DNA from: an uncultured Bacteroidales bacterium
GTDB taxonomy: Bacteria > Bacteroidota > Bacteroidia > Bacteroidales > UBA932
Direction of reading: 5' to 3'
DNA length: 64,000 bases
Assembly: GCA_944323345.1 (NCBI GenBank)
Contig: CALUSC010000003.1
Coordinates: forward strand, 1 to 64,000
The position numbers were made by a program, and so were the translations under genes. The notes beneath the pieces are model-generated. The model had not been told where the DNA came from. It saw only the letters and a list, made by a program, of their open reading frames with translations, and made no database searches. Below, in pieces: positions 43,611 through 51,138 of this stretch; position 1 is the first letter of the stretch; every line of letters starts with the position of its first letter.

Positions 43611-44867
43611 TTATTTATAGCCGAGCTTGCGCTCAGTACGGTCATTCCATCTTATCGTTTTCTCTACAGCCCGTTCCAGAGCAGGCGTGATGTCCTTGCA
43701 GGTCTTGTGGCAGCACATTTCGAGGCTGTACATTCTTCCGATACAGAAATTCGTATGTTCGCATCCGCTGCAATGATTTTCGTCGGCTTTCATCTTGTTT
43801 ACGAAATCCGTATCCTCCAGAACTGCGCGTCCCATCTGCAATAGCTGGAATCCGCTGTCTATCACCTTGTCGGCATCTGCTCGGGACACTACGCCTCCCA
43901 CATATACGAGCGGCATGTCGGGAAGGGCTTTCCTGAATTTCAGGGAATCTTCCAGAAAGAACAGGTGCTTGAACGGAACTGTCGGCGATACTATGCGGCC
44001 GCCTAAAAGCACTCCCAATTTCAGCCACCACATATTCATCGGCATATAATGGGCAATGGTTTTCACAGGGAAACGTCCTCTCATGACATACATCGGCGCC
44101 CTGCTTACGAATCCGCCGGACAGCACGAGCGCATCTGCACCGCATTTCTGCAGTTCTTTGGCTACTTCTATGCATTCGTCAGTTTCCATGCCGCCCTTGA
44201 ATCCGTCTCTGGTATTCATCTTTACGAAGATGGCCACCTTTCCTTTCCCTGCATCGGTTACGGCTTTCATACAGCGTTTCATGAAGCGCATCCTGTTTTC
44301 AAGCGAGCCGCCGTACTCGTCTTTTCGGTGGTTGGTGTACGGAGACAGGAACTGTGAAATCAGATATCCGTGACCTGCATGTATTTCTACGGCATCGAAC
44401 CCCGCCTGGATACATAGCTCCACAGCCCTGCCGTAGGCTTCCACCACTTCGTCGATTTCCTTCAGAGTCATTCCATGCACGAAAGTAGGGGAGTAAAGGT
44501 TGAATCCGCTGCTCGCGCCATACGGACGGCAGCCGCATATTTTCCTGTGCGACATATTGCCGCAATGTCCCAACTGTATGGATGCCTTTGCCCCTTCCTT
44601 GTGGATGGCATCGGTAAGTTTCTTCAGTTCCGGCACTATTTCTTCCCTCATCCAAAGCTGTCGTTCGAAAGACAATCCGCTCTTGCATACTGCAGCGTAT
44701 GCTATCGTAGTCATGCCTATGCCACCTTTTGCTACTGCAGTGTGGTAGTCGAACAATGATTGTGACGGAGAGTTGTTTTCGCACATCCCTTCGAATGCGG
44801 CAGACCTGACTGTCCTGTTCCTCAGTTCCAGAGGCCCGATTTTGACAGGTGTAAATAAATCACTCAT
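43611..44867 (-). CDS. NADH:flavin oxidoreductase/OYE-like ene-reductase (BaiCD/5-beta-reductase type)
   Basis: 418 residues forming a single FMN-binding TIM barrel: LFTPVKIGPLELRNRTVRSA, the OYE signature EIHAGHGYLISQFLSPYTNH, and GGVVSRADADKVIDSGFQ with phosphate-binding segment. After the barrel, CSGCEHTNFC and following cysteines could ligate an Fe-S cluster, as in 2,4-dienoyl-CoA reductase and BaiCD, but the FAD/NAD domain of those longer enzymes is absent. It lies 46 bp downstream of a steroid 5-alpha-reductase homologue on the same strand. That pairing is known from gut Bacteroidetes that reduce 3-oxo-delta-4 bile acids and steroids, so a 5-beta-reductase role is proposed. A general ene-reductase is the alternative. 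Confidence 0.72.
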   Translation of the reverse strand: MSDLFTPVKIGPLELRNRTVRSAAFEGMCENNSPSQSLFDYHTAVAKGGIGMTTIAYAAVCKSGLSFERQLWMREEIVPELKKLTDAIHKEGAKASIQLGHCGNMSHRKICGCRPYGASSGFNLYSPTFVHGMTLKEIDEVVEAYGRAVELCIQAGFDAVEIHAGHGYLISQFLSPYTNHRKDEYGGSLENRMRFMKRCMKAVTDAGKGKVAIFVKMNTRDGFKGGMETDECIEVAKELQKCGADALVLSGGFVSRAPMYVMRGRFPVKTIAHYMPMNMWWLKLGVLLGGRIVSPTVPFKHLFFLEDSLKFRKALPDMPLVYVGGVVSRADADKVIDSGFQLLQMGRAVLEDTDFVNKMKADENHCSGCEHTNFCIGRMYSLEMCCHKTCKDITPALERAVEKTIRWNDRTERKLGYK

Positions 44868-44913
44868 GATTAATGACTCTTATTCGTAAAAAAAACTTGT
44901 GCCGGGTATTCTG

Positions 44914-45693
44914 TTACCATATAAAAGGTATAAGGTTTTTCTTTTTCAGATTTTTGTATTCGTCACCGAACTCCTGCTCGTATTTCTCGGTGAGGGATTT
45001 CGATCTTGGCGCCAGGTTCGCGAAAGTCCATACGGCGAACAGCAGTCCTGCAGGGGACCACGTGAGAATCGCATATCCTACCCATTCTGTGAGTTCTCCG
45101 AAATAATTCGCGGATGTCACGTATTTGTACAGACCTTTTTTCGGTATGTAGTGTTTCGTGTCTCCAGGTTTGCGCAGGTGTCTTATGACATGGTCCGAAT
45201 CCAGGTTGATGAGCATTCCTGTAATGAATATCAGACCTCCGATGATGAATTGCGGAGATGAAAGCCACTCGATGGTATACTTTCCGGCAGGGGCGAATTC
45301 GAAAAGCCAGCTGCCGATGAAGTAGGCATTCAGGGAATTGAACGTCATCCCCATGGCCATGATCAGAACCGGCATTTCGCCTTTTCCTCTCATAAGGAGC
45401 GGGAAAATGAACGCTCTCTGGAAATAGTGCACGAGGAAAAAGCCTGACATCGCCAGCAGGACGATTTTCTCGTTTCCCGTATCCTTGCCTGAAATGAGAT
45501 AGTCCAGTACATACAGGAGCAGGAAAATGAATGCAGGAGATTCCATGATGACCCATGCCAGCTTGTTGTTTATCTTCGGCCCCCAGTTCGACGAGGACAG
45601 ATATCCATAGCCAGCCTTGAAGAAGAAAAGGGCTATGAAGACAATAATCGCCAGAATAAACATGGCAGTCATCAGAAAACAATAGGTCTGCAT
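44914..45693 (-). CDS. 3-oxo-5-alpha-steroid 4-dehydrogenase family protein (5-alpha-reductase)
   Basis: 259 residues with six or seven membrane helices. The C-terminal domain closely follows animal SRD5A: GLYKYVTSANYFGELTEWVG (compare GLF-Y-AANYFGE--EW-GY), FANLAPRSKSLTEKYEQEF, ending in NLIPFIW. Earlier, MESPAFIFLL and GFFLVHYFQRAFIFPLLMR match the substrate-side helices. The enzyme reduces the delta-4 double bond of 3-oxo steroids to the 5-alpha form using NADPH. Many bacteria lack it. It is transcribed toward the BaiCD-like gene and then rnpB. A TAACTTTG box (45726-45719) precedes it. Confidence 0.85.
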   Translation of the reverse strand: MQTYCFLMTAMFILAIIVFIALFFFKAGYGYLSSSNWGPKINNKLAWVIMESPAFIFLLLYVLDYLISGKDTGNEKIVLLAMSGFFLVHYFQRAFIFPLLMRGKGEMPVLIMAMGMTFNSLNAYFIGSWLFEFAPAGKYTIEWLSSPQFIIGGLIFITGMLINLDSDHVIRHLRKPGDTKHYIPKKGLYKYVTSANYFGELTEWVGYAILTWSPAGLLFAVWTFANLAPRSKSLTEKYEQEFGDEYKNLKKKNLIPFIW

Positions 45694-45800
45694 TATATAA
45701 TAGGTTTGATTCAGCGGCCAAAGTTAATAAACATTTTTCTCATAAGAATGTCCGGACGATTTTTTTCATGGTTTTGAGCAGGCATCTCAGTTTTTTTGAT

Positions 45801-45808
45801 TAATTTTG
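45801..45808 (+). promoter_or_regulatory. -7 box (TAATTTTG) of pyrG
   Basis: Exact TAnnTTTG match 28 bp before the pyrG ATG. The nearest TTTG is 24 bp upstream, wider than consensus. Confidence 0.45.
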
Positions 45809-45836
45809 CACCCCTGTAACGTCTAAAAGATTATTT

Positions 45837-47471
45837 ATGAATCCTAAGTATGTATTCGTTTCAGGTGGAGTCGCATCGTCCCTTGGTAAGGGCATTATTT
45901 CAGCATCATTGGCAAAACTGTTGCAGTCCAGAGGATTGAGGGTCACCATACAGAAATTCGATCCGTATATCAATGTGGACCCAGGTACATTGAACCCTTA
46001 TGAGCACGGAGAGTGCTATGTGACGGATGACGGTGCGGAGACGGATCTGGATCTCGGCCACTACGAGCGTTTTCTCGGCGTACATACTTCCAAGGCGAAC
46101 AATGTCACGACAGGCAAGATATACAATACCGTAATAAACAAGGAAAGGGAAGGGGCATATCTCGGAAAGACCGTGCAGATCATACCTCATATCACCGATG
46201 AGATAAAGAGAAGAATGCTTCTGCTCGGCAAGACGGGCAAATATGACATTATCATCACTGAAATCGGCGGTACCGTAGGTGACATGGAATCTCAGCCGTT
46301 CGTAGAGGCGGTGCGTCAGCTGCAGTGGGAACTTCCCGAGGATGATTGCGTCACCATTCACCTTACGCTGGTGCCGTATCTGAGCGCAGCCAAGGAACTC
46401 AAGACAAAACCGACGCAGCATTCCGTGCAGATGCTTCAGCAGAGCGGAGTCCAGCCGGATATTATTGTGTGCCGTACGGAACACAAGCTGACTCCGGAGC
46501 TCCGTAAGAAAATAGCCCTTTTCTGCAATGTCAAGCCCGGACATGTCATAGAATCCATGGATGCGCCTTCCATATATTCCGTACCTCTGAACATGCAGGC
46601 CGAGAAGCTCGACCAGCTGGTCCTCGACCATTTCGGCATGAAGAATATGCCGGAACCGGATCTCAAGGAGTGGAAGAAGTTCCTCGACAAGCTGTTCCAT
46701 CCCAAATCCGAAGTGAATATTGCCCTTGTGGGCAAGTATGTCGAACTGCAGGATGCGTACAAGTCCATTCTGGAGTCATTCGTACATGCCGGAGCCGCAA
46801 ACGAGTGCAAGGTCAATGTCCACAGTATTCACAGCGAGTTCCTGGACTCTTCGAATGTGGAAGAGAAACTTTCTCCGATGGACGGCATACTGGTGGCTCC
46901 AGGTTTCGGCGAAAGGGGGCTGGAGGGTAAGATTCTGGCAGTGAAGTATGCCAGGGAGCACAATGTGCCGTTCTTCGGCATTTGCCTCGGAATGCAGATG
47001 TGCGTGGTGGAATTCGCCAGGGATGTCATAGGGCTCAGGGATGCAGTTTCTACCGAGGTGAATCCGGCTACCAGATATCCGGTCATCGACCTTATGGAAG
47101 ACCAGAAGAGCACTACCATAAAAGGCGGTACCATGAGGCTCGGTGCATACGACTGCAAGCTGGACAAGGATTCGCTTGCTTATAAGATTTACGGGACGGA
47201 CGTGATTTCCGAAAGACACAGGCACAGGTATGAGTTCAACAATGACTATCTGGATATGATAGAGGCAGCCGGGATGAAGGCTACGGGAAAGAATCCCGAT
47301 ACAGGACTTGTGGAAATAGTCGAGATTCCGTCGCATCCGTTTTTCATCGGTGTCCAGTTCCATCCGGAACTGAAGAGTACTCCGGAGCATCCGCAGCCGA
47401 TTTTCGTGGCTTTTGTCAAGGCTTCCATGAAATTCCGGGACGAGCACGGACATCATTCCCAGGTAGAGTAG
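45837..47471 (+). CDS. pyrG: CTP synthase
   Basis: 544 residues. The N-terminal amidoligase domain starts YVFVSGGVASSLGKGIISAS and includes KFDPYINVDPGTLNPYEHGE, and the C-terminal glutaminase has the nucleophile in FFGICLGMQMC and the catalytic His-x-Glu in QFHPELKS. It makes CTP from UTP and glutamine. It is divergent from the 5-alpha-reductase gene. Confidence 0.97.
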   Translation: MNPKYVFVSGGVASSLGKGIISASLAKLLQSRGLRVTIQKFDPYINVDPGTLNPYEHGECYVTDDGAETDLDLGHYERFLGVHTSKANNVTTGKIYNTVINKEREGAYLGKTVQIIPHITDEIKRRMLLLGKTGKYDIIITEIGGTVGDMESQPFVEAVRQLQWELPEDDCVTIHLTLVPYLSAAKELKTKPTQHSVQMLQQSGVQPDIIVCRTEHKLTPELRKKIALFCNVKPGHVIESMDAPSIYSVPLNMQAEKLDQLVLDHFGMKNMPEPDLKEWKKFLDKLFHPKSEVNIALVGKYVELQDAYKSILESFVHAGAANECKVNVHSIHSEFLDSSNVEEKLSPMDGILVAPGFGERGLEGKILAVKYAREHNVPFFGICLGMQMCVVEFARDVIGLRDAVSTEVNPATRYPVIDLMEDQKSTTIKGGTMRLGAYDCKLDKDSLAYKIYGTDVISERHRHRYEFNNDYLDMIEAAGMKATGKNPDTGLVEIVEIPSHPFFIGVQFHPELKSTPEHPQPIFVAFVKASMKFRDEHGHHSQVE

Positions 47472-47478
47472 GGCAGAC

Positions 47479-48246
47479 ATGAGATTCTCCGCGATAATTT
47501 CGGCATCGCTGATTTCGGTCTTGCTGTCGGTTTCAGCAGCGTGCAGTGCCCAGGTAAAGCAGTACAGGGTCCGGGTCGTGAACGAATATCCTCATGATGT
47601 CGGATCATATACCCAGGGGCTGTTCATAAAAGACGGACAGATGTATGAAAGTACAGGCCAATACGGGAGTTCGACATTCCGGAAAGTGGACCTGAAGACC
47701 GGAAAGGCTCTCAGGCGCCTCGATTTCGGCAGTAAATATTTCGTCGAAGGGTCCGTGGCCGTCGGAGACAGCCTTTATATCCTGACATGGATGAACAATG
47801 TCGCTTTCTTATATGATCTCGGAACACTCGAATACAAATCCACCCTGTCGTATCCACGGCAGGGGTGGGGGATCACTACCGACGGAACAAACCTGATAGC
47901 AAGTGACGGGTCTTCGCGCCTGTATTTTCTGGACAAGGACCTTACCGTGACCGGGACTCTTAATGTCAGGCTTCATGGAAAGGCTCTTAAATTCCTGAAC
48001 GAACTCGAATATATAGATGGCAGGATATGGGCCAATGTATATACCACTAACATGATCGTGATAATCGACCCCGAAAGCGGCGATGTAGAATCGGTGATAG
48101 ACTGTACAGGGCTTCTGCCCCGGAAACTCAGGACTGAAGACACTGACGTACTTAACGGGATAGCATACGATGAAAGTACAGGAAAGTTGTATCTTACAGG
48201 GAAGAACTGGCCGAGAATTTACGAAGTCGCGTTAGAAGAAAAATAA
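47479..48246 (+). CDS. glutaminyl-peptide cyclotransferase (plant/bacterial type)
   Basis: 255 residues with a cleavable signal peptide (SLISVLLSVSAACSAQ). EYPHDVGSYTQGLFIKDGQ, STGQYGSSTFRKVDL and the later YIDGRIWANVYTTN, LNGIAYD and LYLTGKNWP belong to the five-bladed propeller family (PF05096) that cyclises N-terminal glutamine to pyroglutamate in the periplasm. It follows pyrG by 7 bp and ends just before a strong bidirectional terminator. Confidence 0.9.
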   Translation: MRFSAIISASLISVLLSVSAACSAQVKQYRVRVVNEYPHDVGSYTQGLFIKDGQMYESTGQYGSSTFRKVDLKTGKALRRLDFGSKYFVEGSVAVGDSLYILTWMNNVAFLYDLGTLEYKSTLSYPRQGWGITTDGTNLIASDGSSRLYFLDKDLTVTGTLNVRLHGKALKFLNELEYIDGRIWANVYTTNMIVIIDPESGDVESVIDCTGLLPRKLRTEDTDVLNGIAYDESTGKLYLTGKNWPRIYEVALEEK

Positions 48247-48271
48247 AAATATCCGATATCATCCTGTTGCT

Positions 48272-48300
48272 AAAAAAGCCCGCATCACTGCGGGCTTTTT
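48272..48300. terminator. bidirectional intrinsic terminator
   Basis: Stem gcccgc/gcgggc with a six-base loop flanked by A6 and T5; it ends the glutaminyl cyclase transcript on the plus strand and, read on the minus strand, the sRNA candidate (six T). Confidence 0.85.
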
Positions 48301-48442
48301 CAGGTTAGTTAATAGTGTAATTTCTTTTGCCTATCAAAAAGGCTGCATCTTGTGGTTAGTATTTAACAGCTTAAAATTTTAAAGGCTGAAGCCTTCGGAT
48401 GTTTAAAGATTATAATGAAAATCCATTATCTCCTTATGAACA
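48272..48442 (-). ncRNA. candidate small RNA between trmD and the glutaminyl cyclase gene
   Basis: A promoter with exact TTTG-N19-TATATTTG (48478-48448) starts about 170 nt upstream of a minus-strand terminator at 48300-48272. Near the 5' end is AAGGAGATAATG with a seven-codon frame (MDFHYNL), which may be a leader peptide or chance. A hairpin AAGGC-TTCA-GCCTT follows. The middle contains ATACTAACCACA, the exact reverse complement of a segment in the sRNA candidate at 17.5 kb. No family recognised. Confidence 0.5.
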
Positions 48443-48447
48443 TTTGA

Positions 48448-48478
48448 CAAATATAGGGATAATTTTCAGTTTCGCAAA
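48448..48478 (-). promoter_or_regulatory. consensus promoter TTTG-N19-TATATTTG
   Basis: The -33 TTTG occupies 48478-48475 and the -7 TATATTTG 48455-48448, 19 bp apart. It points away from trmD into the intergenic region, so it is not the trmD promoter. Confidence 0.7.
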
Positions 48479-48549
48479 TTAATTTCCATTATTTGTCAAA
48501 TTATTATAAACATTATTCCAGTGTGTACGTAAACATCTTAATTTTCAGG

Positions 48550-49227
48550 CTAATCCTCCAGAAGTCCGGGTCTGAGAAGGCGTGTTCTGGCGACGGCTTG
48601 CTCGTCCTGCCACTGGCGGATAAGTTTCGGATTTCCGCTGAGAAGTACTTCAGGAACCTTCCATCCGTTGAATTCCGCCGGTCTCGTATATACAGGTGCC
48701 GAAAGCAGTCCGTCCTGGTAGCAGTCGCTGAGTGCCGATGTTTCATCGGTGATCGCCCCTGGCAGGAGTCGCACTACGGCATCGGCTATTATTGCGGCGG
48801 GAATTTCTCCGCCGCTCAGTACATAATCGCCGACTGTGATTTCCCTGGTGACGAGATGTTCCCTGATACGATGGTCTATACCTTTATAATGGCCGCACAG
48901 GATGATGATGTTTTCTTTCAGTGACAGTTCGTTCGCCATATTCTGGCTGAACTGTTCCCCGTCAGGCGACATGTATATCACTTCGTCATAGTCCCTTTCA
49001 TTTTTCAGTTCCTGTATCATTTCGTATACGGGTTCTACCATCAGGACCATCCCTGCATCACCTCCATAACAGTAATCGTCGACCTGCAGTCTTGGGCCTT
49101 TCCCGTATTTGCGGAGATTGTGAACATGGATTTCCACGATTCCTTTCTTTATGGCCCGTCCTACAATGGAATGGCTCAGCGGGCTTTCGAGCAGTTCAGG
49201 TACGACTGTTATGATATCTATTCTCAT
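48550..49227 (-). CDS. trmD: tRNA (guanine-N1-)-methyltransferase
   Basis: 225 residues from the ATG at 49227 ([20 protein letters not shown]); an 11-codon longer frame is rejected. The SAM-binding trefoil knot region is visible as [22 protein letters not shown], and [15 protein letters not shown]. It methylates G37 of tRNAs reading purine-starting codons and prevents frameshifting. Confidence 0.93.
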   Translation of the reverse strand: MRIDIITVVPELLESPLSHSIVGRAIKKGIVEIHVHNLRKYGKGPRLQVDDYCYGGDAGMVLMVEPVYEMIQELKNERDYDEVIYMSPDGEQFSQNMANELSLKENIIILCGHYKGIDHRIREHLVTREITVGDYVLSGGEIPAAIIADAVVRLLPGAITDETSALSDCYQDGLLSAPVYTRPAEFNGWKVPEVLLSGNPKLIRQWQDEQAVARTRLLRPGLLED

Positions 49228-49309
49228 GTCAGGATATGTTTGGGATTGCAAAAATAGCAAAATTTATCTCCATAACTTATCAAATGAATGGCTTCTTAAT
49301 AAAATTTGA

Positions 49310-49317
49310 TATATTTG
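49310..49317 (+). promoter_or_regulatory. -7 box (TATATTTG) of the DUF349 gene
   Basis: Exact TAnnTTTG match 29 bp before the ATG at 49347. No TTTG at the ideal distance. Confidence 0.45.
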
Positions 49318-49346
49318 CAGTTTGAAAAATTTAACGCCTAACGATC

Positions 49347-51122
49347 ATGAGTGAAGAAAAAAATCCGGAAACACTGGACTCTCCTATGGAAGTGCTTGAA
49401 AACGAAGAAACTGTGTCGGTGAATTATTTGGAAAAAAGTTTGGCAGAACTTGCCGACCTGTTTATGGAACTGGCCAAGAACCCGGACAGGATGCAGATGA
49501 ATAAGGATGCGGAAGCCATTAAATCCGCATTTTACAGGAATCTGGCCAGAGAGAAGGCTGCTGCAGGCATTGCAGTGACTGAGGAGGAGGGCGGGAATCC
49601 CGTGGAGGAGACTCCCGGAGAGGATGACAGCGTTTCGGAAAATCCGTTTGCGGAAATCGAGAGAGGTTTCAAGGCTCTTTATAACGCTTATCGTAAGGAA
49701 CGGGCGGAATACAACAGACAGCAGGAGAAGGAAAGGGAGCATAATCTGGAGTTGAAAGAGGCTGTCATCAAGGATCTGAAGGCGCTTCTGGACAAGCAGG
49801 AAGATGTAAACCGCACATTTCCGGAGTTCAGGGAAATACAGAGCAGATGGCGTGCTATCGGACCGGTTCCGGTACAGTCTTTCAGGAATCTGAATGATAC
49901 CTATCAGCTTTATGTGGAGCAGTTCTACGATATGGTCAAGATAAACCGCGAGCTCAGGGATCTGGATTTCAAGAAAAATCTGGAAGTGAAGACCGGATTC
50001 TGCGAGCAGGCCGAAAAGCTGGCGGAAAGCGACAATATCGTGGAATCTTTCAGGGAACTTCAGAAACTTCACGAGCAGTGGAAGGAATACGGTCCGGTGG
50101 CAAAGGAATTCAGAGAGTCTATCTGGGATCGCTTCAAGGCTGCGACTTATACCATAAACAAAAAGTATCAGGCATATTTCGAGGGGCTCAAACAGCAGCA
50201 TGCGGAGAATCTTGAGGCCAAGACCCGTCTGTGCGAGCAGGTGGAAGCGATAGCTTCGAAAGAAAACATCGCGGCGCCTGAATGGAATACCTTGTCCAAG
50301 GACATAGAAGAAATCCAGAAGCAGTGGAAAACTGTAGGTTTCGCATCCAAGAAAGAGAATCAGAAGATCTATGACAGATTCCGTGCGGCGTGCGACAAGT
50401 TTTTCGAGAGGAAAAGGGAGTTCTATGCCGGATACAAGGAGAATATAAACGCCAATCTGGAGAAGAAAATCGCCCTTTGCGAAGAAGCTGAAGCCCTTAA
50501 GAACAGTACGGACTGGAAAAAGACTGCAAGCCAGCTGATAAACCTTCAGAAGCAGTGGAAGGAGATAGGTGCCGTTCCTCGGAAGAAGTCGGAGCAGTTA
50601 TGGAAGAGATTCCGTGCGGCATGCGACGAGTTTTTCAACGAAAGGGACAAAAACGTAAAGCCTGAAAATGATTTTTACGGAAATCTGAAGGCAAAGAAGC
50701 AGCTTGTAGCTGAAATCAACGCATATCAGCTGTCGGGTGACGAGGCTGCGGATACGGAAGCCATGAATGATTTCATCCGCAGGTGGCAGGAAATAGGTTT
50801 CGTCCCGTTCAAGGAGAAGGATGAAATCGCCAGGATTTATAAGGAGGCCTTGCAGAACAAGTTCAAGGACCTGACCCAGAAGGCGCGTAAGGCAAGGTAC
50901 GCAAAGGCTCCCAAGAGTGAAAAGGAGCGGCTCGTGCAGCGCTACCTGAAGAAGGAACAGGATATTACCACTTATGAAAATAACATAGGCTTTTTTGCTA
51001 TGTCGAAAAATTCCGAGCCTCTTATCAGACAGATGCAGGAGCGTATTGACCTGGCCAAGAAGGAGCTGAAGGAACTGGAGGAACAGATCAGGGCAATAGA
51101 TAATGCTGCTGATGCAGAATAA
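49347..51122 (+). CDS. DUF349 repeat protein
   Basis: 591 residues, highly charged and helical. Repeats of the DUF349 type recur from about residue 155: FREIQSRWRAIGPVP, LHEQWKEYGPVAKEFRESIW, IQKQWKTVGFASKKENQKIY, LQKQWKEIGAVPRKKSEQLW and WQEIGFVPFKEKDEI. These are helical-bundle repeats found in nucleic-acid associated proteins across bacteria; in Bacteroidetes the role is unclear. The N-terminal 100 residues are acidic. It precedes yidC by 16 bp. Confidence 0.85.
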   Translation: MSEEKNPETLDSPMEVLENEETVSVNYLEKSLAELADLFMELAKNPDRMQMNKDAEAIKSAFYRNLAREKAAAGIAVTEEEGGNPVEETPGEDDSVSENPFAEIERGFKALYNAYRKERAEYNRQQEKEREHNLELKEAVIKDLKALLDKQEDVNRTFPEFREIQSRWRAIGPVPVQSFRNLNDTYQLYVEQFYDMVKINRELRDLDFKKNLEVKTGFCEQAEKLAESDNIVESFRELQKLHEQWKEYGPVAKEFRESIWDRFKAATYTINKKYQAYFEGLKQQHAENLEAKTRLCEQVEAIASKENIAAPEWNTLSKDIEEIQKQWKTVGFASKKENQKIYDRFRAACDKFFERKREFYAGYKENINANLEKKIALCEEAEALKNSTDWKKTASQLINLQKQWKEIGAVPRKKSEQLWKRFRAACDEFFNERDKNVKPENDFYGNLKAKKQLVAEINAYQLSGDEAADTEAMNDFIRRWQEIGFVPFKEKDEIARIYKEALQNKFKDLTQKARKARYAKAPKSEKERLVQRYLKKEQDITTYENNIGFFAMSKNSEPLIRQMQERIDLAKKELKELEEQIRAIDNAADAE

Positions 51123-51138
51123 GAGATTTTAAGATAAG

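Larger units (their letters stand above)
48247..48549. other. intergenic region with terminator and candidate sRNA
   Basis: A 303-bp gap without a protein gene longer than a few codons. It contains the bidirectional terminator 48272-48300, the minus-strand sRNA candidate 48272-48442, and two copies of the palindrome ATTTGNCAAAT (48442-48452 and 48491-48501). No tRNA was found. Confidence 0.8.

Noticed and set aside
48247..48549. tRNA or tmRNA in the 303-bp gap
   Set aside because: No cloverleaf, CCA end or tmRNA tag sequence seen.
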